A DNA stretch of 64,000 nt from Brucella oryzae (GCA_012103035.1 JAAVLL010000005.1:84432-148431), one strand, 5' to 3'; counted from the first letter of the stretch, positions 28,642 to 40,183 are shown. The notes: a model not told the origin generated them from the letters alone. A program made the numbers and translations.

Positions 28642-29216
28642 AGGCCTCCCGGTCCATAGAGATCGTTATAGAGATTATTCAAAAGCGAGCCGTCATTCTC
28701 ACGCCGCCCGGAGTTGTTGACCGAGGGCTGGTCCATATTTAGCGAGCCGCCCTTGTAATCATAGTTCAACGTCGGCACAGACCCGCCGCCCATACCGCCG
28801 GGCAACTGCAAGGAATCGAAGGATGGCAATTGAAGCGCGGACTGGAGCGGTTCAGTCACCTTGTTCCATTGCTCTTGCGCATAGGAGCAGATTTGCTGTT
28901 CGGCGTTCGACAAAGCCTGATTGAAAATCTGGCTCAGGTCCGGAACCTGGATTGCAAAATCAAGATTGACCTTCATCAGATTGTCGAGGCAGCCGAGCGA
29001 ATCCAGTGACGGTGGCTTTTGAAGGGCTGCTTCATGGCGCTTCACTTCCTTGTCGATACCCGCGCGAATGGCCTCGACGAGGTTGATTTTCACCGTATCG
29101 ACGCAGCCTTTGCCGCTATCTTTGAAAAGCTGCTCTATTTGGTCTGCATGAGCCGGCGAGGTCGCCATTGCCAGGCCACTAACGGCACAGACCGATAGAA
29201 GTCGGATGATTCTCAT
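28638..29216 (-). CDS. Secreted protein of the dotO-dotA operon, unknown
   Basis: 192 residues, intact. Signal peptide MRIIRLLSVCAVSGLAMATS ending AHA. The mature part has a Cys-containing helical domain (DSGKGCVDTVKINLVEAIRA; LGCLDNLMKVNLDFAIQVPD) and a Gly/Asn-rich C-terminus. Coupled to the downstream gene by a 4-bp overlap. Its strict place in the operon argues for a periplasmic part of the mating apparatus; no family recognised. Confidence 0.7.
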   Translation of the reverse strand: MRIIRLLSVCAVSGLAMATSPAHADQIEQLFKDSGKGCVDTVKINLVEAIRAGIDKEVKRHEAALQKPPSLDSLGCLDNLMKVNLDFAIQVPDLSQIFNQALSNAEQQICSYAQEQWNKVTEPLQSALQLPSFDSLQLPGGMGGGSVPTLNYDYKGGSLNMDQPSVNNSGRRENDGSLLNNLYNDLYGPGGL

Positions 29217-29945
29217 AGCGTTGCTTTCTCCCTTGGAATGGTGGGATTTCTCGGATGAGAATCGGCCGTTTTGTGCCGATTCCGGGGAACCCTTCGGTCT
29301 GGTCGTACATGCCGCCGCCAGTCTCTCCGCCTAATCCGCCCTCCAAACCTGCGAAGGATTGACCGTTCATGGCCGCCATGCGTTTCAGCAAGTGAGCTTG
29401 AAGCTCTGCATAGGAGGAGAAGCCATTCGCCGTCAGATACGAGGCAGGCAAGACAGAGGGGTCAAAGCCGCTGGCGACCCAATCGTTGAGCGCACCGGCG
29501 CCGAGGAAGTGAGCCGCGCCGAGCAATCCGTCCTGGGTGATCTCGACACCGTTGATCGTCTGTCCGACGAGGCCGCGCGCCTGACTGCTCAGGGATGACC
29601 AATTGCGGGAAGCGAGCTCCATATTCGCCGCATCTTGAAGAGCGGCCCCGCGCTCGAATAGCGAAGATCATTCAGGCTATTGACGCCTGCGGCTCTGGCC
29701 TTGTCGGTAGCGACATAATTGTTCCAATTGCCGGTGGAACCACTACCCGTATATTTGAAATATCCGAGAGATTCCCATGTGCCGGCCGTGATCTGATAAC
29801 GACCGACGGCACTACCGCCGTTTCCGTTGAAGATTGAATAGGAGTTGCCGCCTTCGAGCTTGGACGTGTTTTCATTATAGTCCGCCCACGCAGTAAACGG
29901 CTGCAGCAATGCCAAGCACAGTATGACCATAATCGAGCGTTTCAT
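29179..29945 (-). CDS. Lytic-transglycosylase-like protein (frameshifted)
   Basis: About 250 residues from MKRSIMVILCLALLQPFTAW (signal peptide). The segment LEGGNSYSIFNGNGGSAVGR followed by YQITAGTWESLGYF resembles the catalytic groove of VirB1-like lysozyme/transglycosylases, and GLLGAAHFLGAGALNDWVAS resembles the distal AAH motif of such enzymes. A frameshift near 29640 separates the halves, and the C-terminal end is uncertain. The likely job is opening peptidoglycan for the secretion channel. Confidence 0.6.
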
Positions 29946-29970
29946 CGCTTCTGCCCCGCTATCGTGATCT

Positions 29971-30774
29971 TCATGGCGTTGATGACGGAGCGCGGGTTTT
30001 GTCGCCAAGCGAATAGGTCACAACGCCGTCCTGCGTCGCGACTTCGATCAGATGACGATTATTGTCGTCACGCTCGTCAATGACTGAAAAATCTGGTCCC
30101 CATGCTTCGAGAACGTCGATGAGCTGCTTTTTCCCATCGAGAAAGATCACGGGACACGCCGAATTGCCGCAATAGTAATTTGACCGCACCAGAATAGCGG
30201 TCTCGTCACCATCCTTAATATTGACGTCTTGAGCGAGAACATTCGACGGCTCGAGCGGTTCTGACCCTCCCTTGAAGCGCTCTTTCAGCGCTTCGGTTGC
30301 GGCCTTCAGCTCATCTTCTGTCGGAGTTCTGTTCTTGCGCTCTTGGGGTACGGGTTGAGCCATATAAGCCGTTCCCGACCATTGCCAGAGGCGATGACCA
30401 TCATAGAGCGGCTTCATGCCCGTCGCTGCAACGGGACCAAGCCCAACGGACTTGCCCGGCACCCGCCAAACCTCAAGCCATTGTTTATCGTCATAGTACA
30501 AAGCGGACACGAAACACCCGGTCGCACAACCGCGGGCCTCGCCGAGCAAGACCACCATCTGGTCGTAACCATCTGTCGGTTCTTCGAGCCAGACGCGCTT
30601 TGCCTGCACGATACGAAAATCACGCCCATACATTTTCCGCGCCGTCGCCGTCGCATCCGAGTCCTGCTTTTCGAAATTGATGGTTTCCGTCACCAGGTCG
30701 TCAATGTTGGACTGAGCCAGAGCAACGCTACCAATCGCGCTTGCCAACAGCGCGGCTGTAATTGCCTTTATCAC
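29971..30774 (-). CDS. Secreted protein of the transfer operon, 267 residues, unknown
   Basis: Intact frame with signal peptide MIKAITAALLASAIGSVALA. The mature protein has paired Cys (ARGCATGCF) and a later SNYYCGNSACPVIFLDGKKQ, suggesting disulfides, and several Trp (WLEVWRVPGK; LWQWSGTAYM). Its start overlaps the end of dotO by atga. No family recognised. The DsbC-like protein at 35.5 kb could serve its disulfides; that is inference. Confidence 0.7.
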   Translation of the reverse strand: MIKAITAALLASAIGSVALAQSNIDDLVTETINFEKQDSDATATARKMYGRDFRIVQAKRVWLEEPTDGYDQMVVLLGEARGCATGCFVSALYYDDKQWLEVWRVPGKSVGLGPVAATGMKPLYDGHRLWQWSGTAYMAQPVPQERKNRTPTEDELKAATEALKERFKGGSEPLEPSNVLAQDVNIKDGDETAILVRSNYYCGNSACPVIFLDGKKQLIDVLEAWGPDFSVIDERDDNNRHLIEVATQDGVVTYSLGDKTRAPSSTP

Positions 30775-33700
30775 GAGGCCTCCTTGATCAGTTCGTCCGC
30801 GAGCTGGCGAATTGCGTTGCCCCGAACCTTGTCATCAATTGCGACGCCACGATCTTCCATGTCTGCAAGACGGCGCTCGATCGTGTCCTTTGCCGAACCT
30901 GAAGGGAAACGGCGCGCGAGAATGCGCCGGGCTGCCTTCGAACCGAGGCTTTCGTAAAGCATCGTGCGTAGCGAGGTGTCCTCAGCCGTCGTTGAGAGCG
31001 CCCAAATTTCAATCGGGCCGAGCTGGTTGAATACGTGCTGGACATACGTGCCTGACCGCAGGTTCAGCATCGCCAGCAGCGGTGCGCCCTCCCCTTCGAT
31101 CGGACCACGAAGCCCGCGCATAATGTCCATGATCGATGGGGTAAGATTGTAGGTCGATGCAATCTGACGGATAGATTCCTCCGTCGGCACGTTACAGAAC
31201 CAGAAGCTGTTGGCGAGTTTCTGAATGCTCGTGTCGAAATCTTCGAGAAGCTGAGACGCAAGCGTGATTTGCACGCCGGCCTTACGACCGACGCGGCCGA
31301 GATTGATCATCTGGTCGCGGAAGCTGTCCAGGCCGCCAGTCAAATGATATTCGTCGACGCAGAGGCGCTTGCCCATCTGCCGGTTGTTCTCGATCCGCTG
31401 AAGATGATAGGCGCGAACCTCGTCGCTTAGATCACGAGCACGGATCTCGTCAGCATCCATCCAGAAATCGGTGGTCAGGGTCTGAAGCGAGACCATATAC
31501 ATGATGGCGGTCTGTCGCTTGGCGTGTGGACCTGTCTTCGCGGTTACGCCGGCAAGGTCGAACGCGATGATGCGGGCGTTCGAAACATCGAACCGCGTCG
31601 GTCGGGCCAGGATCGGATAATCGCGGCACGCCGCCGTCAACATGCGCTGGAAAGCTTTCAGCACATCCTCGCCGGTTGGTGCCTTCATATCTCGGAATGG
31701 CTCTCGTACGATTTCGGAGTTAGAGACATTCACGAGATCGGCAAGGTCGGGACGGCATAGCGCTGCGCTAGTGCAGCCTCATGATATCTCCCCTTCGAGA
31801 ACAGATAGTCGGTGATCTCGTACCATGTCGTCGCGGTGTCAATCTCGAAACCAAGCTCTTCGAGCGCGGCGTCAACCTCGAAGGAATCGGATTTGGAATA
31901 GCGCTTCGGTGAGCGGCTATCGCTGAAGAACTTATAGGCTTCGTCGATCGTTGCGCCCGCAAGCGCACTGATACCGTCATAGGTCGCCTCCTCACCGTCC
32001 GGGGTACATATGAGGCAGAGCAGGTTTACAAGGTAAGCTCGCTCATATTCGAAGGGGTGACGCATGCACAGTTGCAGGTCGAGCGGGTTGACCGAATATT
32101 GTTCCGACATTTTCAGCCGATGAAAGACGGCTTCATGGCGGCGCTGGACCGGTAGAGCATCGCGAATGAGGCTGATCAGGCCTGACGACGATGGACCAAT
32201 GTCGATAATCGAAATACGCGGCAACAGGCCCTCGTTAGACCTGCTTCGACCTGACTGGCGTGACAACGCCACGCCGAGATTGATCGAATTCATCAGGACC
32301 GATTTGCCGGAACCCGGCGTGCCGACGATCAGGTCAACCCAGCCCAACTGTTTCGAGGAACCGGGTTGATACGGCCACAGCTTGCCGTCTTTCGTCCGGA
32401 ACATGACGGAACCCTGTTGCCATGGGCTTGCAGGTCGTGCGATCGGCGCAAGGGCAAAAGCGTCGGCAAGGCTGGCGGCGGCCGCCGGTGCTGTCGATTG
32501 TGCATTGAGCGCTAGAGCCGACGACATCACGCACTGGACGGGATCTCCGACCAGTGCGTCCGTCTGGCAGTTGCCCCATCGTTCTACCGTCCGCCGCAGG
32601 GTCGCCACATGCCGCTGCAGCGTCTCTATATCCGTCTTTGGCGCCCATGCTGCAAACGAGCAGCGCCACCGAACGACGGTATCATCCGCGCCGTCATCAA
32701 GACGCAGTTTCTCGAAAGCCTTCTTGATGCGTGAATTGTGGATCGGTGCGGTCCACGTCATGATATTCGTATATGTTTCCTTGAACATCTGCCCTTGGAA
32801 ACCGCCGGAATCGATCAGCATCGACATCCGCCAGGAAATGCGTTGATTGCTGTCGAGCACCCTCCGGATCAGGTCATTGAATTGCACAACGACTTCCGGT
32901 CCAAGCGATATGTCGAAACCGGAGAAGACTGTTTCACCAAGTTGCACCGTCGTTTGGTCAATGATTTCGCCATGCTCATTGATGAGCTGTCGAGAAAGCA
33001 ACGGCCAAAGGAGGTTCGAAACCTCGCTTTTCTTGAGTTCTTTGACAGATTTGGGCATACGAGCCGCGCATAATCTCCGGGTAAGATCGCCTTCCAGCTA
33101 TCCCCGCGATCAGATATTCCGGGTTCAGCACGCCTTTGATCTGCGACAGGGCCTCATGCACTTCCAGCGGCTCGATTTCGATACCGACAATGTTGGCTTC
33201 TCGCACCATAGCCTCGCAGAAGGAGCGATGCCTTGTAACGAGGGCGTCGATCGCCAGCGCCGGCCACTGTGCATGCCGCATTTGCGGCGCACCCTGCATA
33301 TCTTTGCGGGCCTTTTCCGAACTGGTTTTCAGCTCTTGGCGCGTGAGCAAGGTAGGCCGCGACCACAGCGCCATGAAACAACGCTCGCCGGTCAGACGTT
33401 TCGGCAACAATTGCCGCCGCTCGTCTATGAGATCGTGAATATCGAGGCCCGTATCGGCCGCAACGCCTTCAGTTACCGCAAGTGCACGATTGATGTCGGC
33501 CGCACCTAGTTCCGGGTGTGCCCGAACCAGAACTGAAGCGTATAGCCGGCAGTTCCCAATTGCGAGCTGAAGGCAAGGCGGAGATCCGTCACCGCCTTGC
33601 TGATTTCCTTCTCGCCCGGCATGGACCGGAAGCCTTCAAGCCGAAATACCGTCACCAACGAACCGTCATCGGCAACAAGCATGTTTTCGCCTTCAGATGT

Positions 33701-33793
33701 CACAAGCCGGCAATAGCCGTCCAGCGACTTCCGCAGCGCCGACCGACCGATAACAGCCGCCAGCGTGTCCAGAATTCCGATCCCTCCCATCAT
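30771..33793 (-). CDS. dotO: DotO/IcmB/TraU-like secretion ATPase (frameshifted)
   Basis: About 1,005 residues, the usual length of DotO, in four frames (breaks near 33508, 33060 and 31745). It starts MMGGIGILDTLAAVIGRSAL, overlapping dotP by 1 bp. The P-loop is LIVGTPGSGKSVLMNSINLG (near 32330), followed by ISIIDIGPSSSGLISLIRDA. The VirB4-like Walker B region is RLCVDEYHLTGGLDSFRDQM, followed by KAGVQITLASQLLEDFD. This is the large cytoplasmic VirB4-class motor that couples ATP hydrolysis to substrate transfer. Confidence 0.9.
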
Positions 33794-34176
33794 CAGTTGA
33801 TCGACCGCAAGGTTCCGTCAACCGACGTGGTATCGGCACCAGAGCCGAAGAACGTCGTCACACCCATGCCGAGGAATTCCGGAACGGCAATGAACAGTGC
33901 GGCCGCAACGCCGAACCAGATCGCCGTAGCTGGCCTTGAAGACGTATCATGCGGGTTGCGGTTGTGCTGCACCAGCTTGTTGATCGCCAGCATGGCGAAC
34001 ACAACACCAATGATGAACGAAGCCGCGCCGAGGAAGTCACCGGCAGGGCCGAGCGTATCATTGCGAACATTCGTCAGAACTTCGCCAAGGCCGCCACTCG
34101 ATTGAGCGAGCGCCATGGTCTGGTAAGCAAACGTCCCGGCAAAGAGTGCCGCCGTTTGTATCCATGCCTTCTTCAT
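33793..34176 (-). CDS. dotP: DotP/IcmD/TraR-like small membrane protein
   Basis: 127 residues, intact, with a signal peptide (KKAWIQTAALFAGTFAYQTM to ALAQ) and two hydrophobic segments (FLGAASFIIGVVFAMLAINK; AIWFGVAAALFIAVPEFLGM). Size, signal and helices match IcmD/TraR, and the gene order dotE-dotP-dotO is that of IncI traQ-traR...traU. Its role in the channel is not well defined in the family. Confidence 0.75.
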   Translation of the reverse strand: MKKAWIQTAALFAGTFAYQTMALAQSSGGLGEVLTNVRNDTLGPAGDFLGAASFIIGVVFAMLAINKLVQHNRNPHDTSSRPATAIWFGVAAALFIAVPEFLGMGVTTFFGSGADTTSVDGTLRSIN

Positions 34177-34191
34177 AAGTGCTTTCCTTTC

Positions 34192-34763
34192 TTAGCCGAG
34201 CACAAGTTCTTCGATATAGCCGACGAACATCACGATATTCATCGCGAGTGTGCCGCCGATTAGGTGTGCGATGCCGAAGCCTAGAAGGCCCGGCGAATGC
34301 GCAGTTACAGACCTGTTGCACATCAGCAGACCGCGTATGAATCCGAGTAATCCGATAAACTGGACAACCCGCAGGAGAGCGATCAGAACAGACCGTGCTT
34401 GTTCATGATCGAGCGGAGCGAGCATTTCTGGCGCGTAAGCAAAATTTCCGAGGCTGCGACCGTCTCGTCCACCTGGAAAAACGACATCAGGAATGCCGAT
34501 ATTGTAGATGACAGGGAAATTAGCAGGACGGCAGTGATGATCCCTGCCGTTGGCGCCCAAACTACAGAATCACCTCGCCCAATGAATTGACCAGACGAGC
34601 GACGTTCGCTCGCTAACGCGAACCCGTGGATAGATGATAGAGCCAGAACAATACCGATAATGAAGCATGTCGCGGCAACAAGCGCCTGTGCCGGCGGGAT
34701 CAGGTCAGCGAGCCGCTGAACCAATCCCACCAAGCCATTCAGTGCTTCACCGTTTCCGCCCAT
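34192..34763 (-). CDS. dotE: DotE/IcmC/TraQ-like membrane protein (frameshifted)
   Basis: About 190 residues, read through one or two frameshifts near 34440-34490. Four hydrophobic segments are visible: ALVAATCFIIGIVLALSSIH, GIITAVLLISLSSTISAFLM, VVQFIGLLGFIRGLLM and LIGGTLAMNIVMFVGYIEEL. IcmC/TraQ and IcmD/TraR are related, and the shared FIIG...LA-nK/H helix is seen in both genes here. The start is 13 bp after the dotF stop. Confidence 0.72.
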
Positions 34764-34775
34764 GGCTCACCCATT

Positions 34776-35342
34776 TTACTGCGTCGCCGCAGCATCCTCT
34801 TTCGGTTTATCTCCGGCGGCGCTCGCTTCCGCTACCTTTTCCGGCTTCGGAGTTGGAACGGGTGGTGCCTTCGCCTTCGGGGTCACAATCTGATGTCGGG
34901 CATTGCCGAAAACCGCCTCGTCTGCCGGAGCTTCCCCGTCATTGCCAGCAGGCGGAATAGCCGTTTCCTCCCGGCTGGATCAGGCCGATAATTGCCTGAT
35001 CCTGTGCCTTGAGTTCTCGCAGATGCGTGATGATCGTATCCACAACGCCGTTCTGCGAAGTCAGCGTTGTGACCTCCGCACGCAATGCATCGTTGTCGGC
35101 ACGCAAATCAGCTACCTGACGTTTTAACGCAATAATTTCACGCTCAATCGGGGTTGGCGTAGATGTTTTTCTATTTTGACTGAATCTGATTTTTCGCCGT
35201 GCGCACTACCCGCAGCAAAATATAGTCCGCCACCAGCAATTGCACAAATTCCGACTATCAAGACTACCCGGAATAGCATGCCTCTGTCGCTATCCTCCGT
35301 AGGTAGCCGAGATAGATTGTCATCATGCCTGCCTATACTCAT
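34776..35342 (-). CDS. dotF: DotF/IcmG/TraP-like protein (frameshifted)
   Basis: About 190 residues. A cytoplasmic start (MSIGRHDDNLSRLPTEDSDR), a membrane segment (VVLIVGICAIAGGGLYFAAG), then a periplasmic coiled coil (IALKRQVADLRADNDALRAE, TLTSQNGVVDTIITHLRELK), IIGLIQPGGNG, and a Pro/Lys/Ala-rich tail (KAKAPPVPTPKPEKVAEASA). One-base shifts near 35160 and 34960. This is the DotF/IcmG layout, and it stands first in the dotF-dotE-dotP-dotO series. Confidence 0.68.
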
Positions 35343-35473
35343 CTTGTGCTCTGCGTGTGCTTTCGACAACACAGATCGAACAATTTTCGATTGTGGCCTT
35401 TTGGGGTGACAATGAGACTCTTTATGGCATATTCAGACGATATTGCAATATAAAGCAAAAGGAAAATGCGGGA

Positions 35474-36743
35474 ATGAATGCCTACAAAATCCTCCTCGCG
35501 TCATGTGCCATTTTCGCTACAGGTCTGCCCGCCAAGGCGGAATTGAATCTCTGGCAGCAGAATTTTGTGGGCTGCTCGGTCTCATCTTCACCCTATACAA
35601 CGCAGGTCCTTTTCAAGGACGCGTCGAAGGTTCGCCCGCTCATGCAAATTGCCGGGATGAACGCATGGGCGGTTCCAACTGCTGATGGCGGCCAGCAAAT
35701 CGCGCTCACCACACCGGACGGTCTGACGATTTACGGTCGCATCGTCGGCCCGCAGGGTGAAGACATTTCCGCCGCTCTTCTGGCGACCACACCAACCGTC
35801 ACACCGGAACCTTCGCCGTTCGATCCGCAGTCGCCAGCCACCTCATCAACGACGACCTCTCAGGCTGCCGCTAATGTTATCCGGTCGGTTCCCGGGTAGG
35901 AACCGCCGCGCAGATACGGCCGCGGCCGCCGCACCACAAATCGGACAGTCCTCCCCTGCCCCGGTTGAACAACCATCCACGGCAGAGCCGCAACAGGCTG
36001 CTTCGGCTACCCCGTCTGTTGAGAGGCCAGCAAGCAACAATTCGGTCGCTGCATCGGCAGCACCCGCAACGCAAGCCGCTCAATCCACGCAGGCCCCTAC
36101 CGCCGCAACGCCGCCACCAGAGGCTCAGCCGCAACAGCAGGCGCAAACCGCTACCCCTCCGCAACAGCTCGCATCGGTGGGCTCGCAAACCGTTCCAGAC
36201 GTTCCCAAGGCAGCCAGCATTGAACAGCTTATGCAGCAGGCTCAGGATTTCGCTATGTGGTTCCCTGCCAATAAGCCAAAGCCCGGTTCGCCTCTCGTCT
36301 ACGTCTTCGTTGATCCCACCTGCCCGCATTGCGCATGGTCGTTCGAGCATCTGAAGCAGCGGATCGATGACAACACGATTGACCTGCGCGTCATCATGGC
36401 CCCGATCCTTTCGCCCGAGGCCGCGCAGATCGCGGCTTCAATCATGCATCAGGAGGATATTGCTACGAGCTTGCGTGACCAGCTCGCATCCGTGATCGGA
36501 TCGGGCAAGCCAGCGCCGAAGGTCGATCCGAAGAACTTCGACAACGCCGTGGTCGCAGCTATGCAACGCAATGTCGATTGGATGCGTCTCAATGGCGTTC
36601 CCGGAACCCCATTTTATCTCTATCGCACGAAGGAAGGTGCTCAGTTCGCCTTTGGCGCTCTCAATGATGCACAACTAGCAACCGCTCTCCCCGACGCGCA
36701 GCCAGCCGCTACCGCCAACAACGCCGGAACCGCCGCCCAATGA
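35474..36743 (+). CDS. DsbC/DsbG-like periplasmic disulfide protein with long linker (one frameshift)
   Basis: About 420 residues. Signal peptide MNAYKILLASCAIFATGLPA, an N-terminal domain (NLWQQNFVGCSVSS, GGQQIALTTPDGLTIYGRI), then about 130 residues of Ala/Pro/Gln/Ser-rich linker. The C-terminal thioredoxin fold carries active site CPHC in VYVFVDPTCPHCAWSFEHLK, and the cis-Pro loop is LNGVPGTPFYLY. A frameshift lies near 35890. The second Cys of the active site and the cis-Pro are intact. It overlaps dotI by atga, so it is part of the transfer operon and probably folds disulfide-bearing channel proteins. Confidence 0.82.
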
Positions 36744-37383
36744 GCCAGAACGCCGATTACGGCCAGATCGAAACAATCCTCATGCGGGCGGACGTTTATC
36801 GGACCGCCTATCGTCGCATGAGCATCATCGCCCTTGCCTTGCTTGTCGTCGCCGTGATCGCCGTCCTGGCGGCGGTTAGCCTCGCGTTGACAAGGCCGGA
36901 GCCGCGATATTTCGCAACGACAGCCGACGGGCGCATTCAGCCGCTCATACCGCTCGATCAACCACATTTGAGCGCCGCTGAGATAGCGACCTATGCGGCA
37001 GAAGCCGTCACCCGGTCCTTTACCTATTCATTCGCCACGTACCAGCAGGATTTTCAGGACGCGCAGCAGTATTTCACCAAGCCGCAAGGCTGGAATTCAT
37101 TCGTTGATGCTGTTCAGAAATCCGGAACGCTCGAACTTGTGAAAAACCGCCGTCTCAACACGACTGCGATCGCACAACGCGCAGTTATCGTGCGAGAAGG
37201 CGTCAATGCCAATGGCGTCTACGAGTGGATCGTTCAGATGCCGGTACGCGTCACCTATCAGTCTGCATCGGAAGTGACAGGCCAAAATTTGATGGTCACG
37301 ATCACCCTGCAGCGTTTGCAAAGCTATGAACACCCGCGCGGCGCGGCTATCTCCCGCTTCCTCGCGGCCCCGGAGGTGCTTGA
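36740..37383 (+). CDS. dotI: DotI/IcmL/TraM-like inner-membrane protein
   Basis: About 214 residues: a short cytoplasmic N-terminus (QIETILMRADVYRTAYRRMS), one membrane segment (IIALALLVVAVIAVLAAVSL), then the conserved periplasmic domain (AVTRSFTYSFATYQQDFQDA, YFTKPQGWNSFVDAVQKSG, WIVQMPVRVTYQSA, LMVTITLQRL). This is the NTF2-like DotI fold. The last codons need a one-base shift to stop at TGA overlapping the dotH start. Order dotI-dotH-dotG as in Legionella and IncI. Confidence 0.88.
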
Positions 37384-38493
37384 TGAGAATGTTCGCCGGC
37401 AATATCGCTTTTCTCCTTGCCTTGAGTGGGTCCGCACTTGCTCAACAGGCTGCTCAGCCTGCGCAAACATACACGCCTCCAACGCCAGAGGCCGCCGCCG
37501 AACTGCCTGTCCAACAGCCTCAGCAACAAGAGCAGGTATCTCAACCTGCCGACGAGCAGGAAACTCAAGGGCAAGGCCAACCTGCATACTCCAAATACGG
37601 CGAAGCAATGCCCGGACAGGCCGCGCAACGCCAGCCACGACAAGCCCCGAATGTCCCGATCATCGGCGCCCGCCGTCTGATGCAGTCACTTTCCGAACTG
37701 GACCGTCCCCTGACGCCAGAAGAGATTACGGCCTATGGCGCAACTGTTCAGTCGTTAATGCCGATGTCTCCGGAAATCATCCGCGATTATCGGCGTAGGG
37801 TCGATGAAAGCCAGAAGGCCGCGGCGATGCCGCCAAGCGGTTTCAGAGCACGGCCAATATCTGATTCCGTGCGTATGTCGCTCAAGTCGAATCAGGCGCT
37901 CCAAACCCTGTACACGACGCCAAACACGGTATCGGTAATGGCTTTCTACGACCGCACAGGCAAAGCATGGCCGATTGCCAGCTTTGTCGTTGGTCGAGCC
38001 GATTCTTTCCAAGTCTATGCGCTGCAGGAAGGTTCGAACCAGATCGCAGTCACGCCGCTCGTGACGCACGGCTATTCGAACCTGATAATCTCGCTTGTCG
38101 AGGAAGATCGCCCGATCGTGATCAATCTCGAGACAAGCGATACCAAGACGCATTTCCGCCGTGACATCACCGTTGAGGGTACGGCCCAAATGCCGCGGTC
38201 TCGCCGACGGAAGTTTCCGTTAAAGAACCGCCTTCCAACGGGACGATGATGGCCTTCGCACAAGGTGCGGATCTACCAAGATCGGCAATCAAATTGCGGA
38301 CATCTGACAGCAATGTTGAGGCCTGGCTTCTCGATGGAGCCTATTATCTCCGGACATCTGACACATACACCTCCCCGTCCCCACAAGCCATGCTGACGGG
38401 ACCGGGAGGCGTCCATGCCGTGAAAATCAAGCCCTCCCCGTTGTGCTGATCTCGCGCAATGGCACGATTTCCAGAGTGAGGATTTCCCAATGA
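37383..38493 (+). CDS. dotH: DotH/IcmK/TraN-like outer-membrane core protein (frameshifted)
   Basis: About 370 residues. Signal peptide RMFAGNIAFLLALSGSALAQ, a Pro/Gln-rich segment, then SELDRPLTPEEITAYGATVQ and SLKSNQALQTLYTTPNTVSV, AFYDRTGKAWPIASFVVG, TPLVTHGYSNLIISL. After shifts near 38195 and 38440 it ends SDSNVEAWLLDGAYYLRT and VVLISRNGTISRVRIS. The AFYDxTGxPWPI and V-x(n)-NG-TIS motifs are typical IcmK signatures. It forms the core ring with DotC and DotD. Overlaps dotG by atga. Confidence 0.87.
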
Positions 38494-39774
38494 GCGACGC
38501 AAGCGACGAAAACGCTAAGAATTCGGCCGAGCGCGAGGACGCCGCTCCGGACCTGGCCGGTGCAGCAACCGTCAACCGTTCGGGCCGCAAACGCGGATCA
38601 CGAGTTCAGACCTACGTCGTAATCGGTTTGCTCGCCTCAGCCGTCGGCTATGTCGGCTACTCCATGTTCAAGCAAAGCGACCTTGCACCATCCGTATTTC
38701 GCGTGGCCCCAATGTCGATGCTACGCCAGCCGGACAGCAGCAGGCCGATTCCGAACGGTATCAGCAATCGCTTGATGCGGTTAACCAGCAGGGCGCGCAA
38801 ACGGCTGATCAAAGCGGGGGCAGCTTCCTCGCTACGCCAGACGAACCGTTGCGCAATATTGACGATATTCGCGACGTCACGAAGGAGCCCTACCCTCGCC
38901 AACGTCCGGTGGCTCCTGCCAACGAAGTTCCGACGCAGCGGGTTGAGAATTTCACTCCTGACCGCCGACAGGCCATGACCCCGGATGACTACAGTGACAT
39001 AAATACGCTTGCCGGTGCGATGGCCGCCCAAGCTGCAAGCTTAGCGTCGCAATGGTCTCCCAAGGGATCAGTTAATACGATCGTTCTCAATCAGACGCTC
39101 TACAAGTCGCCCGAACAGCGACAGGCCGAGGCCGAGGCAGCACGACAGGCCGCCCTTTCTGGCAATGGTGGCGTTGTCGACGGCGCAAACATGCTGATCA
39201 AAGCCGGTCAGATCCTCTTTGCACGCACCGTCAATGCGTCCGACTCCGATACGCCCGGTCCCGTCGTCGCCGAGATATTCCAAAAGGCCCTCTCTATCGC
39301 GCTCGAATGCTCGGGTCATTTCAGCAAAACCGCAACACGAACGCATTGATTGTCGAATTCAGCCGCCTTGTGATGGCCGATGGCACGGAAGTACCGATCT
39401 CGGCATATGCCGTTGATGGTGCCAAAGGCTCCATCGCCGTCAAATCAGACGTAGATCATCGGTGGCTTGCCCGCTACGGGCCGCGACTTGCCGGTGCCTT
39501 CATTTCCGGCCTTGGCGAAACCATGTCGCGCCCAAGCCAGGAAATCATCATTGGCAATAACTCCACGACTGTCGTTGATCGCGAAACCGAGCTGAAGGAC
39601 GCGCTATATGCCGGCGCTGGCCGTGTTGGCGATCAGCTCGCCAGCGAAATCGAGGACATGGCCCCGAGTGGACCGCTCGTCAAGCTTGGCAGCGGCTACA
39701 CCATTGGCGTCCTATTCATGCAGGGCGTACCCAACGTTCAGGCCACGCTTAATTCGGTTGCTACGCGATGGTGA
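38490..39774 (+). CDS. dotG: DotG/IcmE/TraO-like channel protein (frameshifted)
   Basis: About 428 residues. Cytoplasmic N-terminus, membrane segment VQTYVVIGLLASAVGYVGYS, a variable middle, then the VirB10-like C-terminal domain: MLIKAGQILFARTVNASDSD, NRNTNALIVEFSRLVMADGT, YAVDGAKGSIAVKSDVDHRW, LARYGPRLAGAFISGLGETM and LVKLGSGYTIGVLFMQGV. Frameshifts near 38700 and 39300. It lacks the long pentapeptide-repeat region of Legionella DotG, as plasmid TraO proteins do. It spans both membranes and gates the channel. Confidence 0.9.
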
Positions 39775-40183
39775 ACAGGAATTCGAAGACGGCAACCGCT
39801 TCAAAAGAAAGGTCCATTGGCGCGACTCCATGCGAGAACCCCGTCTCATGATCTTTGATGCCCGCCTGGTCTTCTTTTTCCTGCTTCTGGCGGTCCATCT
39901 TGCGGTCTGGACCGCCGTTCTTCTCCTGGCAGCAATGCTTGTGTTCTGGCTCGTTGAACGGGCTGGATATCGTTTCCCGAGTGCTCTCAGGACGATCAGG
40001 GCCACCTTTGCGGGTCATAGGAGGCCGGCGTTCTATCAGAGACGTTATCGCGAAGCCGTAGACTACGGATTCGAATATCGCCGCTCCCCTCCCTCCCCGA
40101 TACCCGCTCAGAAGGCTCCGGCAGTAACGGAGCCCGAACCTGTCGAGACACAGGCGGGCAGTCTCCCATTAGCCGCTGAATAA
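39768..40183 (+). CDS. icmT: IcmT/TraK-like membrane protein (frameshifted start)
   Basis: The conserved part begins HWRDSMREPRLMIFDARLVF, then two hydrophobic segments (FFLLLAVHLAVWTAVLL, AAMLVFWLVERAGYRFPSAL) and RTIRATFAGHRRPAF, which is the IcmT pattern. The tail of about 50 residues is longer than in Legionella. ATG at 39768 overlaps the dotG stop, but a frame change is needed before HWRDS; ATG at 39830 would give a shorter, unshifted protein. A Rho-independent terminator follows at once, so this closes the plus-strand dot operon. Confidence 0.72.

Noticed and set aside
35877..36350. 157-residue minus-strand frame opposite the DsbC-like linker
   Set aside because: Shadow of the Ala/Pro/Gln repeat on the other strand.
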